64,000 nt of DNA from Turnera subulata (Eukaryota > Streptophyta > Magnoliopsida > Malpighiales > Passifloraceae), in assembly GCA_028386065.3 (NCBI GenBank), contig JAKUCV010002215.1:16649-80648 (forward strand), read 5' to 3'. A program made the position numbers and the translations under genes. Positions 1-11,821 of this stretch are shown piece after piece. The notes below the pieces were generated by a model. That model saw nothing but the letters and a program-made list of their open reading frames with translations. It did no database searches and was not told where the DNA came from. Position 1 is the stretch's first letter. Each line of letters opens with the position of its first letter.

Positions 1-879
1 TACTTGGGCTAACAATCATGAGGATGGTACCTTTATAGAGGAACGCATTGATCATTTGGTGGCTTCGGTGTCTTAGTTTACCTTATTCCCTAATGCTTTA
101 GCTAAGCATCTTCCTCTGCAAGGCTTTGATCATTCCCTCCTAAAATTGGTATTGGATATTCAGTGCCCGCATCGGTCTCTAGAGCCTCGCATCTTTCGGT
201 TTGAGAAAGTGTGATTATCTCATGAGGGATGTGCTCAAACAGTGAATATTGCATGGGACCAATCGAGCTTGATTAGTCCCTTACGTTCAGTCCAAGAAAA
301 GTTTCTTAGGTGCGGGTCTATGCTTCAAAGTTAGACCAAAGCCAATTTTGCTCATATTCCCTCAACCATTAAAAAGAAGCATGACGCCCTTGCTATTCTT
401 AATGGCCAATTTCAAACATCGGATATGGTGGCCCGATCAAAGGACTTAGGCAGGGAGAATGAAACACTTATCCATCAAGAGGAAGTCCTTTGACATCAAC
501 GTTCGAGGGTGGCTTGGTTGCGTGATAGGGATAAGAACACCAAGTATTTTTCCATAAGGCGAAACAACGGTGCAAGGCCAATATTATCAAGGGTATCACT
601 AATCCAGTTGGGCAGTGGGTTTTGGATAAGGGTCAGATCGCTTCCACTTTTAATGACTACTATTCGGATCTCTTTTCCTCGCCTAGAACTCTAGACATAG
701 ATCTTGTTATTGAGGTATTTGACCGTCGACTTTCTGCAGATATATCTAATCTTCTGGATAAACTGTTTTCCAAGTCTGATGTGTATGTTCCATTGTCATA
801 AATGCATCCCTCTAAGGCTCCTAGACCAGATGGAATGCCACCTTTATTTTTTCATAAGTTCTGACCGGTAATTGGGGAT

Positions 880-1700
880 GATGTGTGCAATATAGTTCTT
901 GATGTTCCCAACAAAGGGGTTGATCCCTCTCCCCTTAATCATACTTTTGTTACATTAATCCCTAAGGTTAGGCATCCCCTTCATTGCAATCAATTCAGAC
1001 CTATTAGCTTGTGTAATGTGATTTTCAAAATTATTACCAAGACCATTGCTAATAGGTTGAAATTGATTCTACTTGAGATTATTGGTGAGGAGTAGATTGC
1101 TTTTGTACCAGGTACGTTGATTACGGATAATGCTCTCCCTGCATTTGAAGCTTTTCACTATATAAAGAAGGATGTAGTGGGAAGAAGGATTGGGTGGGTT
1201 TGAAATTGAACATGAGCAAGGCCTATGATCACGTAGAATGGGATTTTTTGGAGGTCATCATGCTCAAAAATAGGGTTTAGTTCATAATAGGTGCAGTTGG
1301 TGATGCGTTGTGTCACTCTGTCACTTACTCCATTTTAATTAATCGGTCACCCCAACAAAAGATTGTTCCCCAAAGGGGTATTCGCCAAGGTGATCCCTTG
1401 TCTCTTTACTTGTTCCTCTTGTGTGTTGAGGGTTTTGCTTCTCTCATCAAGGATGTAGTGATGCTTGGGGTCTCTCCATAGGGTTCGGGTTAGTACTATT
1501 ACTCCTATGATTTCGCACCTCTTTTTTGCTAGTATCTTATTTTCCCGGGCTTCTATTCCTGAAGCTAGGATTTTACTTATTGTGCTACATATAAGTATGA
1601 GATGGCTTTGGGACAACAGATCAATCTTGATAAGTTGGAGGTGGTTTTTAGCCGAAATGTTCATGATCGATTATAGATTTAGATCCAAAGGGATCTAGGT
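880..1700 (+). pseudogene. LINE reverse transcriptase remnant, catalytic Asp pair missing
   Basis: Bases 883-1095 encode the typical plant LINE stretch running from N-H-T-F-V-T-L-I-P-K through F-R-P-I-S-L-C-N to I-A-N-R-L-K. Downstream, in shifted frames, are the Q-G-D-P-L-S-like motif (about 1390) and the strand that should carry the F-A-D-D active site (1505-1535). Here the reading is F-F-A-S-I-L-F-S, so the two aspartates of the polymerase site are absent, as if six bases had been lost in frame. The following Q-Q-I-N-L-D-K-L-E-V-V-F-S segment is well preserved. With the frameshifts, this copy cannot encode an active enzyme. Confidence 0.9.
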
Positions 1701-2730
1701 GTAAAGGCTATTGAAACCTTTGATAAATATCTTGGCTTACCAGCCATGATTTTTCGGTCTAAGAAGATCATTTTTCTTTTGTGAGGGACAGACTAGTGAA
1801 GAAGATGGGGCGATGGAAGGAAAAATTCTTATCAGATGCGGGTAGGGAGTTATTTATGAAATCTACAGCCCAAGCAATCCCCAATTATGTTATGAGCTGC
1901 TTCAAGCTCCCTGATTCTATTTGTGAAGAGATGGAGGTCGTAATCAGAAATTATTGATGGGGGCACCGGGATGGGAAAAAGGAAGATTCATTGGTTAGCT
2001 TAGGATAGATTATGCAAGAGAAAGGCTGCGGGTGGGTTAGGCTTTCAATCCTTAGAGGCTTTCAACCTTGCTTTCCTTACGAAACAAAGATGGAGATTGA
2101 TGGAGAACGAGTCTTGTCTGCTTACTTGAGTCCTCAAGGCTCGCTATTTCCCCCGGACTGACTTTTTACATGCCCAAGTAGGATATAATCCTAGTTATAC
2201 TTGGAGGAGTATATTGAAAGCCCAATTTATTTTGGAGAAAATCACTCGGTGGGTTGTCGGTGATAGTGCTCTTATCCGGATTTGGACAGATAACTGGCTT
2301 CCTTGTGAAGATCATTTTAATGTTACTTTCCCGGTTCCGCAACTAGACGAGGATGCGAGAGTAAGGGAACTCGTGGATGATTCATTAACATAGTGAAATT
2401 ATTCCTTGATCAATTCCATCTTTTCGTCAGAGGAGGCTAATCACATCACAAGTATCCCTTTGAGTTGTCGAGCTCCTGCTGATTCTTTCTTTTGGCATTA
2501 TACTTCCTCAGGATCATATACAGTTAAGTTGGGGTATGGGTTGGCTCTATCAGTTTTACACCCACAACGAGCTGTTGCTACTTCCTCTGTGGCATCGTGT
2601 TCTTCAGCTTGGTGGTGCTCTATTTGGAAGTTGCACTTACCTTCAAAGCTCATGTCCTTTGTATGGCGCCTTTGTAATGACATTTTGCTGGTTCGCTCGA
2701 ACCTTGTTTTAAGGTTTGTCCCTATTAATG

Positions 2731-2894
2731 TGTGATGACCCAATCCCATATCGAAAGAGAGTGAGAGAGGTCTTGGGCATATATGCACTAAGTTGTTAGC
2801 TACCAAATAGCCTCAAGCTTAAACTTTTGGGCCACGTGGTTTCGGCCCAACCTTGGAGGTTATTATGGGCCAGTCGATTACTTGGGGCATGACA
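2731..2894 (+). repeat. Left terminal repeat of the TRIM
   Basis: This 164-bp repeat is paired with 3065-3229. Differences are scattered substitutions only (for example CAATCCCATATC against TAAGTCCCACATC near the start). Both copies contain a CCACATCGG-like block near the 5' end that is common in plant TRIM and Copia LTRs. Confidence 0.88.
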
Positions 2895-3064
2895 AAATGG
2901 TAGCGGAGTCGATCTCACTCGACTTTGGGGTGGGCTTGGGCCTTATGGCCCATGTCTCAGAGGTTGATACGGAGATTATGATCGGTAAAGCCCGGTAATC
3001 GGGGTACCTACGATTTGGATTTGGGCTCCCCTCGTGAGGACACGAGGTCTAAAGGGGGGGAGAA

Positions 3065-3229
3065 TGTGATGACCTAAGTCCCACATCGGAAGAGAGTGAG
3101 AGAGGTCTTGGGTATATATGCACCAAGTTGTTGGCTACCAAATAACTTCAAGCTTAAGCTTTTGGGCCACGTTGTTTCGGCACAACTTTGGAAGTTATTC
3201 TGGGCCAGTCGACTACTAGGGGCATGACA
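3065..3229 (+). repeat. Right terminal repeat of the TRIM
   Basis: This 165-bp repeat is directly preceded by the G-rich purine tract that acts as polypurine tract. It ends at GGCATGACA, after which the interrupted LINE frame continues. Confidence 0.88.
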
Positions 3230-3233
3230 AATG

Positions 3234-3945
3234 CCCTCTACCCCCGCTGTTTGGATCAGGAGGAGGCGAGTTGGCATACTCTTTGTCAGTGTCCAGGGTC
3301 CCTGGATGTGTGGCGAATTAGCCCTGTTCCGACATTCATATGCGATATTCAGTGCATGGATTTGGCAGATTAGCTTCTGATTATTCACTCCTTCCATGGT
3401 AGTGATACTTTGCTCCAGGTTATTTCTATATGATGGTTGATATGGAAGGCTCGGAACTCCCTTATTTTCCAGTAACAAACTTCGAGACCTGACGAAGTGC
3501 TCCGTTATGCTCTTAACATGCTACAAGGGTACTAGGAGGCCAACAATGCGGCACCAAGGGTTCCTCCTCCTCGTGCTAGCTCATGGTCTCCACCTCCTTC
3601 CTCTTGTGTCAAGATTAATACGGACGTTGAAGTGTTGGATTCAGGTGGCATTGTTGATAGGGCCATTGTTCGGGACTCCTCAAGTCAAGTTCTTGCGATG
3701 GGACTCAAATTCTATCCGGCCATCCGTGATGCTACTGTGGGGGAAGCCTATGTGGCTCGTTTTGGGCTTGCTCTTGCCCGTGAAATGCAGCTCCCACATA
3801 TTATTCTGGAAGTGGATTGCCAATCTATTGCTCAGGCTCTTCAGTCTGCAACTTGTTCAAACACCCCTCTTGGCTTGTTAAATATCGAAGACCTTCGGTG
3901 GCTCTCTTTTTCTTTAGCAGTTCTAGTTTGCAAACTTTCCTGATA
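3234..3945 (+). pseudogene. LINE zinc-finger RVT end and RNase H domain remnant
   Basis: The segment resumes the LINE reading broken by the TRIM insertion: a C-x2-C...H...C-like zf-RVT end (P-R-C...W-H-T-L-C-Q-C-P, 3240-3310), then a plant-type RNase H fold at about 3610-3900. The RNase H landmarks are an N-T-D strand, an E-A-Y-V-A-R-F-G-L helix carrying the Glu, and L-E-V-D-C-Q-S carrying the second Asp. The three acidic positions are present, but frames shift between domains. It belongs to the LINE and is not a cellular RNase H gene. Confidence 0.85.
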
Positions 3946-3999
3946 TTTCACATCACAGTTCAAATTGATTAATACAATCATCTTTTCTAAAAAAAAAAA

Positions 4000-4921
4000 G
4001 GTCTAAACAAAACAAACGGATACTCCTCCTCCAGTCCGTCGAACAAACCACTAATAAATAAAAATTATACTCTAAAAGAATGATATGCAATTCACTTTCT
4101 CCAAATTATTTTTTCCACTAAAATGGTGGTAAGAACTTACCCAGACCATACTCCTCTTCCCCTTATATCCTTTACAGCCTCTATCCAGAGAGGAAAGTAT
4201 CATGCTATTTACACCATTATCACAAAAGGTTACCACTTTCTCCTTTGTTGGACTTGGGGTGGGGGATTAACCATTAACCCTGCAAATTATGACCCTGCTT
4301 GCTTTTTCATCATGGTAATAGTTGTAAGTAACCTCACATTTTACCCTCATAGTAAAAACACACATTCATGAGTAAAAAACCCATGGCAAATCATGGTCAG
4401 AGAATAGAGTCGCGCACACACACACAATGACACAAGCACTGCGCATTCACACTTGACTAAATTACCCTCGTTACCGACACTCTGACTTTCACACTCAGCT
4501 CTCTTCACGAGGAATCTAAATCTACTAATGATGTTTTTATTCTCCCCCATAACTCTCCTCGCATAATCCAACGGCCCACACTCCACCTCCACCCCAAATC
4601 TAAATCCTCACCCTCCGTTTAGATCCCCGCACGCAAAAACATATCGTCATATCTCTCTCTCTCTCTCTCTCTTAGATCTGAAAATTAAAAAAAATAACAC
4701 AACTCGGTCTAACGCAGTCTCTCTTACAAAACAAAAACCACACACCGCAGTTCCCACACTCTCTCGCTCTCTTGTCTGAACTCGGACACAAAAACTCCAT
4801 CCTTTTAGATAGAGAGAGAGAGAGAGAGAGAGGGAGGGAGAAATAAAGATCGATTCTTTCTTCATTTTTACTTCATTTTCATTCATACCCATCTTGCCCC
4901 TGAGGCCAGAAAAGCGAAATA
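4000..4921 (+). promoter_or_regulatory. Upstream region and 5' leader of the translocator gene
   Basis: This stretch carries no convincing ORF. It includes a (CT)n run at about 4652-4672 and a (GA)n run at about 4810-4832, roughly 140 bp apart, close to the start codon at 4922. GA/CT tracts of this kind are frequent in plant 5' UTRs and core promoters and can bind BPC/GAGA factors. No clear TATA box was identified, so the transcription start is unknown. Confidence 0.5.
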
Positions 4922-6025
4922 ATGGTGGAGGCACAAACATGGGCTACCCGGAGGATGAGCAATCCGAGATTGGATGGCACCACCGCCGCCGTCGTCGCCG
5001 CCGCCAACGACCAAGTCCTTGACATCCCATCCACCCCACCCGGAGACGTAAGGAACAACAATGCCTACTCCTCCTCACTCGGGTCATACTTCTCCCCCAC
5101 CATTTTAACCGCGGTGATTATCGCTTCCTGGTACTTATCCAACATTGGCGTCCTCCTCCTCAACAAGTACCTCCTCAGCTTCTACGGCTACCGCTACCCT
5201 ATCTTCCTAACAATGCTTCACATGATATCCTGCGCTTGTTACAGCTATGTGGCCATTAAGTTCCTTGAAGTGGTCCCTCCACAGCATATCCTGTCGCGGA
5301 GGCAGTTCTTCAAGATCCTTGCTTTGAGTGCCATCTTCTGTTTCTCCGTTGTTTGTGGAAATACTTCTTTGAGGTACTTGCCTGTGTCGTTTAACCAGGC
5401 CATAGGGGCAACCACCCCCTTCTTTACTGCCATATTCGCTTTCTTGATTACTTGCAAGAAAGAATCTGCAGAGGTGTACTGTGCTTTGCTGCCTGTTGTT
5501 TTTGGTATTGTTTTGGCTAGTAATAGTGAGCCTTTGTTCCATCTATTTGGGTTCTTGGTTTGTGTTGGTTCAACCGCGGGACGTGCATTGAAATCTGTGG
5601 TTCAAGGGCTTTTGTTGACATCAGAGGCGGAGAAGCTGCATTCGATGAATCTGTTGCTCTACATGGCGCCTATGGCGGCTATGATTCTTTTGCCGTTTAC
5701 CCTTTACATTGAAGGGAATGTGGCGGCGGTTACGGTGGAGAAGGCTAAGGGGGATCCGTTCATTGTGTTCCTGTTGCTTGGGAATGCGACGGTCGCTTAC
5801 TTGGTGAACTTGACGAATTTCTTGGTGACTAAGCACACAAGTGCATTGACCCTGCAAGTGCTGGGGAATGCCAAGGCGGCGGTGGCTGCCGTTGTCTCGG
5901 TCTTGATCTTTAGGAATCCGGTGACGGTGATGGGGATGACGGGGTTCGCGGTGACCATCATGGGGGTGGTGCTTTACAGTGAGGCCAAGAAGAGATCTAA
6001 GGTGAAACAAGTTACAGCTCATTAA
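4922..6025 (+). CDS. Triose-phosphate-translocator family protein (At1g12500-like sugar-phosphate/nucleotide-sugar transporter)
   Basis: This is an intronless 367-aa frame. Residues 1-60 are a polar leader ([16 protein letters not shown]). From about residue 60 there are some ten hydrophobic spans of the TPT/EamA drug-metabolite superfamily, with the family signatures [23 protein letters not shown] and [11 protein letters not shown], and a basic tail (E-A-K-K-R-S-K). Known TPT relatives exchange phosphorylated sugars or nucleotide sugars across organelle membranes. The exact substrate of the At1g12500 clade is not evident from sequence. Length and N-terminus match remembered dicot orthologues, which supports this start. 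The neighbours are transposons, so context adds nothing. Confidence 0.95.
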   Translation: MVEAQTWATRRMSNPRLDGTTAAVVAAANDQVLDIPSTPPGDVRNNNAYSSSLGSYFSPTILTAVIIASWYLSNIGVLLLNKYLLSFYGYRYPIFLTMLHMISCACYSYVAIKFLEVVPPQHILSRRQFFKILALSAIFCFSVVCGNTSLRYLPVSFNQAIGATTPFFTAIFAFLITCKKESAEVYCALLPVVFGIVLASNSEPLFHLFGFLVCVGSTAGRALKSVVQGLLLTSEAEKLHSMNLLLYMAPMAAMILLPFTLYIEGNVAAVTVEKAKGDPFIVFLLLGNATVAYLVNLTNFLVTKHTSALTLQVLGNAKAAVAAVVSVLIFRNPVTVMGMTGFAVTIMGVVLYSEAKKRSKVKQVTAH

Positions 6026-9000
6026 TGGATAAAGACGATGATGATGATGATTCATTTTGATAGCCACAAACACACACTGGTGCGGGCTCTTTTTTTTCTT
6101 CTTTCTTTATCTTTTGCTTTATCACTTTCACTTTATTATTGTTTCATTCTGATTTACAATTTAATGTGGAAGACAAGAAGGAAGGGAATTTGGATCAATT
6201 GGGTTGTGTACAGGATATGGTGGAGAAAAGGGAAATGGGATGGGAGATGACACCTTTTTCCCCCTTTTTTCGGCTTTTTAAATTGTTCCTATTGGGTTGG
6301 TTTTAGAGAATGAAATTCTCTAACTTTTTCAGTTTGTAACCTTATATATTGAATTCACTGCAATTGAAAAAACAGAAAAACAAAAACTGATGATGCAGAA
6401 TTTTAGATATTGATCTTCTATTGTTTTAACAGGGAGAACAAAGTTCTCTTGTTGCTTCACTTATGTCAAAACATATTGATTCTTACATTATTATTAGTCT
6501 TGTCTCTCCTAAATCCTTTCTATTTGCAGCTTATGATTGCAGTATATTGTATTGCCATTCTTTTTCTTTGGTTGCTGCGTGGCCGTGGAGAAATGGTATT
6601 ACGGTTCTCTTTGATTGGATCTCTTTAACAATGATACGTAGTCAATTTGACGTTACTTGTGATGGTTCACTTAAGTGATAAATCAAGTGAATATTGTTAG
6701 GAACTCACGTCCATGTCGGTTGGCATTGGTCCATTTCTTTACATTTATTAGCTTAAGATCGCCTGCCATTTTCACTAAGCATCATCATCTGCTGAAAGGT
6801 GCTTGCATTAGTACAGATAACTATTGGCGGCCTCTGCAACATCTGAAACGGCAGCCGAGCAGAACATCTCGATAAGCACTGAAGCATTGATTTTTCTTTT
6901 AAGTCGCTATCAGTAAAGGGGGTGAAACTTTTAATTCTTCTTTACTTATTGGGCCTCATCTCACATGGTTTTGAGATTCCATCTTTCTTTATAAAGAACC
7001 TGAGCCGGATGGGAATTTAATCACCTTTTTTTGTTAAAAGCTTTTGTCAATTTGTTCTCATTACACTGTTTATCATATAGTCTAGTCTGCTGCAATTAAC
7101 TTTAAATTCCAATGACAAACTTTGCCAGAATATTAAGGGTCGAGTTAGGTGATTTTGCTATGTTGTTATGTAGCTTACCGTAGGATCAATTCTTTTGCCA
7201 ACTAGGCACCTAATCAAGTCAGGCTAAGTCAAATACTATGCTATTTGAGTTAAGGATCAATATCTAATTTTGAACTTTTTGATCTGTTGCTATATAGCTT
7301 AGCTTTGGAGTTTGGACCTGTTCTTATAACAACTAGGGGCTCAAATCAAGTTAGATTGAGAGGAAGACAGGTGCTATGCTTTTAAGGGTCATTATCAAAG
7401 TTTTGGACTTTGACTTGGGTTTTCCCTACCCATGGAAATGCATATGATTCAATCCAAGAAAAGGAAGCAAATACAAGAAAGTGCTATTCGTGTTAGAAGC
7501 ACATCACCACAGTGAGGAACCTTCTTTATCTATTAAGAACCTCTCTCTCCTAGCAAAGTGCAAAAGATATCATAGCTCTACCTCTACCAACTTTCTCTAA
7601 CACAAAATTGGTACCAAGTGCATGTTGATCAACTCCTTGTAAATGAGACCATTTGGGCATGAAGGCAGACATGTCCAAAAGAGGCCTGCCTTTGGTTGAG
7701 TTGCTTTGCTGTCTTTCACAACCACCACATAATGTCTTTAAGATGCAATGGTGATACGTTTTTGGAAACTTTCTGGGCACTTAACTGTATGTTTCATGTG
7801 GGACATGAAGAAACATACACTTTGGTTTTAGTTTATTTTGTAGTGGTTGAAATGTCCCACTCAGCCTAGTTTAGTAGTTTAGGTTAACGTTGCATTTGTG
7901 TTAGTTGGAGGGAGAGATTGCCACTTGGGTGGGCTGTTCCATTCCCAAGTGGGTTGAGTGAAGCAAGAGTTTTTATTTAGAAGCTAATACTGGTTGATTA
8001 AATTAGTAAAAGTAGTCCAAGTCGAACTTGGACAAAATCTTTAGCTTAGCTTATCTAATGCAAATATCATGCTGCCAATTGGAGGAGACAGTGGACGTAG
8101 AATTGCTTCATGTATAATCTTCCTTCTTTTCTTTTCCTTTTTGTGTGTGTAGAAGGGCTTGAGGTATAGTTCTGGGCTAAGTTTTTGTTTTCAAATATGT
8201 CAAGCCTAACTTAAACATCCATACGGGATAAAATCATTAACAAAACCTCAAGTGATGATACTCATCCGAAAGAACGTAAAAATTAAGGTATAAATCATCA
8301 TCACCTTGCAAGTCGCTGATCACAATCATATAACTACCATTTCCTCCACAATCTGGAACGTCTACATGGCTGTGTACACCACAAATTACACAGGAAAGGC
8401 TCGTTGCTCCTCTCGAGCCTAAAGATTAACGCTCATCGAGCATTTCCTTAATGAGTCGAGTCGAGCTTGTTGGTACTCAGCTCCACTTGGCTCTGTTACC
8501 TCTACATCTAGATTGATAAAATTGTGGAGTATTATTGCTCCAGAAAAGAATTGTACATCATTATCGGGTTCAGATTTTTTTAGTTGTTTTTGTCATGGAC
8601 AGTACACTTTAACATCGAAGTTCATTATTTAGTGGGGGACATTTAATCCGAACTATATCCTTTTCCTACTATTGGATCGAAAGTGCTTATTCGTCATATT
8701 ACTTAATTGTCCTCCTCTCCTCTTATTGTCTCCCCAATATTAATTGTCCTGAAAGATTTGCCGAAAGTTCAATTTTTCTGTGTGTTACAAACTTAAGATA
8801 TTTCCTGAAGGGCTCTGGAGAAAAAAAAAAAAAAATCAGGGCTAGAAAACAACTAAGCCCCTACCGCTGTCCTCTCCAACAAGAAGTCCCTAATAGGTAA
8901 TTAGCCCAGGCTAAAGAGACAACCTCAACAAGGTCAATTGTAGTCAAAATCTCCCACACAAGCCATGAAACAACTTTTGTTGTTTCGCTAGATTAAGAAA

Positions 9001-9313
9001 CCTTCTTATCCCAAAATTCATTGTTCCTCCCTTATATACGGTTTATAACTAATCATATAATAATGCATTAGCTGTCACTGTGGGCACCAATTTAATTTCT
9101 TTCCCATGGAAAGCAGAATTGATTAGACCATGGTACTTTCCGGGCAGAATTAGTTTTTGATAATGGCATTGTTAATTTGGGTTGAATAGTTATTACCAAT
9201 CTAGATTTTAGAATGTTTAGGACGTACTTTTGCGAAAATATGAATGTTGGAAAAAAAAAATCTAAACTATTAGAAGGAAAAAAAACCACTGTAATTTTAA
9301 TTTCAATAAATAT
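6026..9313. other. Intergenic region downstream of the translocator gene
   Basis: The first few hundred bases are T-rich and probably hold the 3' UTR. Nothing coding is supported beyond this. A diverged tandem duplication of about 130 bp lies at 7145-7410. A 76-codon minus-strand ORF at 7550-7780 matches nothing I recognise. An A-run at about 8820-8834 may mark an old retroposed end. The last five bases (AATAT, 9309-9313) are the left target duplication of the large LTR complex. Confidence 0.5.
7145..7410 (+). repeat. Diverged tandem duplication, about 130 bp per unit
   Basis: The two halves share the order GCTAT..GTTG/TATAGCTTA, then CAACTAGG, then ATCAAGT(C/T)AG, then a GCTATGCT(A/T)TT block, then GG(A/T)CA. 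Spacing is similar but there are many substitutions. The function is unknown and the duplication is old. Confidence 0.5.
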
Positions 9314-11821
9314 TGTAACAGCCCGGGTAAAAATTTGGATTTTTACCGGGACTGTAAAAGTCGTTATACAGTGATTTATCGAATGAATTAATCTTGGGTA
9401 ATTAATTCAAGATAAATCGGGCATCGTTTTTCGTAACCGAGTCTTTTCCAGCGTTTGAGATTTTTCCGCGGATTTTTCGGACCAAAGTTGGTATTTTTCG
9501 GGTCCCGGAATCTTCGGAAAATCACACTGGAAAATAACCAAGAGGGTATCAGTTATTTTCTGATCCGGACCGGACTCGCTCCATAATGCAGACAAGCTGC
9601 ATTATTGAACATTCACAGGTTGTACAGTATTTTCATCGTTTTAAAAGGAAGGGATCAGGCAGAAGAAGGAGAGGAGAAGAAAAAGAGAAGAAGAAAAGAG
9701 AGAAAAAAAGAAAAAAAACATAGAAAACTGAAAAAAAAAAGAAAGGAAGAGAGAAAAGAGAAACAAAAAAAACATGAAATGGAAATTAAAAAAAAAGAGA
9801 AAAAAAAGAAATAGAAATCGGAAAAAAAAAGAGAAGAGGGAAAGAAGAAAGGAAGAAGAGAGAAAAAAAAAAGAAAGAGAGGGAGAAAAAAAAAATGAAA
9901 GAAGAAAAAAAAGAGAGAAGAGGAAAATCAGGAAAAAAAAAAAGAAAAGAGAAAGAAAAAAAAAGAAAAACAGAAATGGAAAAAAAAAGGGATCGGCAGC
10001 CGGCCACCACCACCATCCCCTTCCCTTCTCCCCCTGCCTCGCTGCCACCCCCTGCCGAGCCTGCCTCGCTCGCCACCCGACGCCGCCGACCAGGTCTCTT
10101 CCTCACCCGCCTGCGCATCGTCATCCACAGCCGACGCGACGACCGAGCAGACCGCCTCGCTCCTCCTCCTTCGCGATCGCCGACGACGCGTCTCCTTCTT
10201 GCCGACGCTGCAGGACGCGAAGCCACCACCGCACACGACGCCGCCGCGTCTCGCCCCGTCAGCAGCGCCTCCGTCGCCTCGCGTCGCCTGCCTCGATCCG
10301 CGCCCACCGCCCCTGCAACCCGCGAGGTGAGCCACGGGTTGCGTCGACCCGTTTCCTTCGGGCGGGTCGCGAACCTGGGTTTCTTTAAGTGGGCTGCTGA
10401 CTTTGTTGGGTTGGACCTGGGCTGGACATGGGCTCACTGTTCATGGCCCAGTCCAGAAATAAAAAAAATAAATATAAATATAAACAAGTAATTATAATTA
10501 TTCTGGTATTTAATTTTGAAAAAAATATATATATACACTTTGAGAAAATTATGGTCAGTTTAATTCTGGTATTTTGAGAAAAATACAAATATATATACTT
10601 TGTTAAATAATTAAGTTATATTTCGGAAAAACTATTATTAGTTGGAAAAAATATATATACCATGAAAATAATTTCTGTAAATTTTAAATATATATTATTT
10701 TCCCTAGAAAATTACGATAACTACCTTTGTAAAAATATATATAGAATGCATAATTTATATTTCAGGAAATTGATAATTATGTGGAAATTATTAATGTTTT
10801 GGAAATATATTTTGTCTTTAGAAAATAAAAGTACCTATTTAATAATTTGTATTTATTTTTAGAATAAGCTTTTATATTTTCTGGAAAATAAAATATATAG
10901 CATATGATTAATATATATATTTTTGATAAATAATAATATTTGGTAATTATATTATGGTAAATAGTTTTATAAAAAAAAATTTGGAAAGTATATATATACA
11001 TATGTTATCTTTTCCAGAAAATTCTGGTGTTTAAATTTTGGGAAAAGTATAATTAATTTATGAAAATATTTTGAAAAAAGTTTTATTTAAAGTTTGTATC
11101 AGAATTATATTCGGATATACGTACGGTATAATATTTTCGGTAAAAGATGATAATAAAGGATATGAACCGGGATGGATTTATTTCGCAGTATCGGCATCAT
11201 AGCATACCAATTATGTGCATTTATGTGGGCGTGTTGTTTTGTTGTATAGGTTTGATATCGGGCAGTTTCCGAGGAGCCAGCTTTGGACCGGTCAATATCT
11301 TCAGAGTTGAGTAATCGGCTAAGGTGAGGATGGATTTCCTTCAATATGTGCCTATATTACTCGGTTGTTGTGTTTGCTGATTATTGCACTGTTGAGTGTT
11401 GTATTTATTGTGGATTATTTCGGGATGTTTATCCCAGTATCTTGATTGGTTTTGGGACGTTTATCCCCGTACGTTGAGTTTTTTTTTTTATGTTTATCCT
11501 TGTGTCTTTTTGGTATTAAGTATAATGGATTAAATAAGAAAATGTGATACGGATGTCGATCTTCGGTTTTGGATTGGGATGTCTATCCCAGTATTTTGGT
11601 TAGGGATGTTGATCCCTGAGATTTGATTTTGAATGATGATAACATAATTGTCACGTGATAAGTAGTGGTACAACTCGATGGTTTAAGACTGTTTTGTGGT
11701 GGCCATGACCTGGGTTACTTGTGATAAGCATGTCTATGCTTGGGATGTCTATACCGTGATTATATTTGGGATGTCTATCCCTGGGTTACTATTTTTAGGA
11801 TGTCGATCCCTGGGCTCTCTC
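9314..11821 (+). repeat. LTR A, 5' LTR of the outer element, truncated by LTR B
   Basis: It starts TGTAACAGCCCGGG and shares subtype-specific wording with LTR F (CGTTATACAG, CGTTTTAAAAGGAAGGG, the same GC-rich block). Its order is: short upstream part, hairpin at 9585-9603, TATA-like box, polypurine tract 9645-9990, GC-rich block about 9998-10326, AT-rich stretch, splice-acceptor-like TATAG at 11249, hairpin array from about 11420. It stops at 11821 where LTR B begins. The missing last ~600 bp is, in my model, now the 3' end of LTR E. Confidence 0.85.

Larger units (their letters stand above)
2731..3229 (+). mobile_element. TRIM (terminal-repeat retrotransposon in miniature) inserted in the LINE
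   Basis: Two direct repeats of 164 and 165 bp (2731-2894 and 3065-3229), both starting TGTGATGACC and ending GGCATGACA, flank a 170-bp interior. Four bases after the left repeat is TGGTAGCGGAG (2898-2908), matching the usual initiator-Met tRNA primer site. Immediately before the right repeat is a purine tract with a run of G (about 3052-3064). The sequence AATG lies on both sides (2727-2730 and 3230-3233), consistent with a short target duplication. There is no coding capacity. The zf-RVT reading frame of the LINE is broken exactly here and resumes afterwards, so the TRIM is the younger insertion. Confidence 0.9.
1..3999 (+). mobile_element. Degenerate LINE (non-LTR retrotransposon), 5' end outside window
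   Basis: Reading on the plus strand, frame by frame, gives in order: the end of an apurinic-type endonuclease and the linker after it (from base 2, with stops where Trp codons are expected), a plant LINE reverse transcriptase (about 880-1900), a zinc-finger RVT segment (2406-2730 continuing at 3234-3400), an RNase H domain (about 3610-3900) and a terminal poly(A) run at 3989-3999. This order is diagnostic of plant L1-type LINEs. Several in-frame stops and frameshifts show it is dead. A TRIM element (2731-3229) interrupts it. No target duplication can be tested because the 5' end lies outside the window. Confidence 0.93.

Noticed and set aside
3188..3881. Plus-strand ORFs of 61 and 124 codons in the LINE
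   Set aside because: The real reading is the LINE zf-RVT/RNase H frame, which runs across them in pieces. These are either part of it or out of frame.
5207..6073. Minus-strand ORFs of 111 and 150 codons opposite the translocator gene
   Set aside because: They are antisense shadows of a strongly conserved coding sequence with no recognisable products.
7550..7780. 76-codon minus-strand ORF
   Set aside because: No recognised domain, promoter or splice context. Its length is within chance expectation.
9605..10491. Long Lys/Arg/Glu-rich frames over the purine tract of LTR A (and poly-Phe frames on the other strand; same in B, D, E, F)
   Set aside because: Any frame across several hundred bases of pure A/G stays open. 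The residues are not conserved between LTR copies and the tract is better explained as LTR leader DNA.
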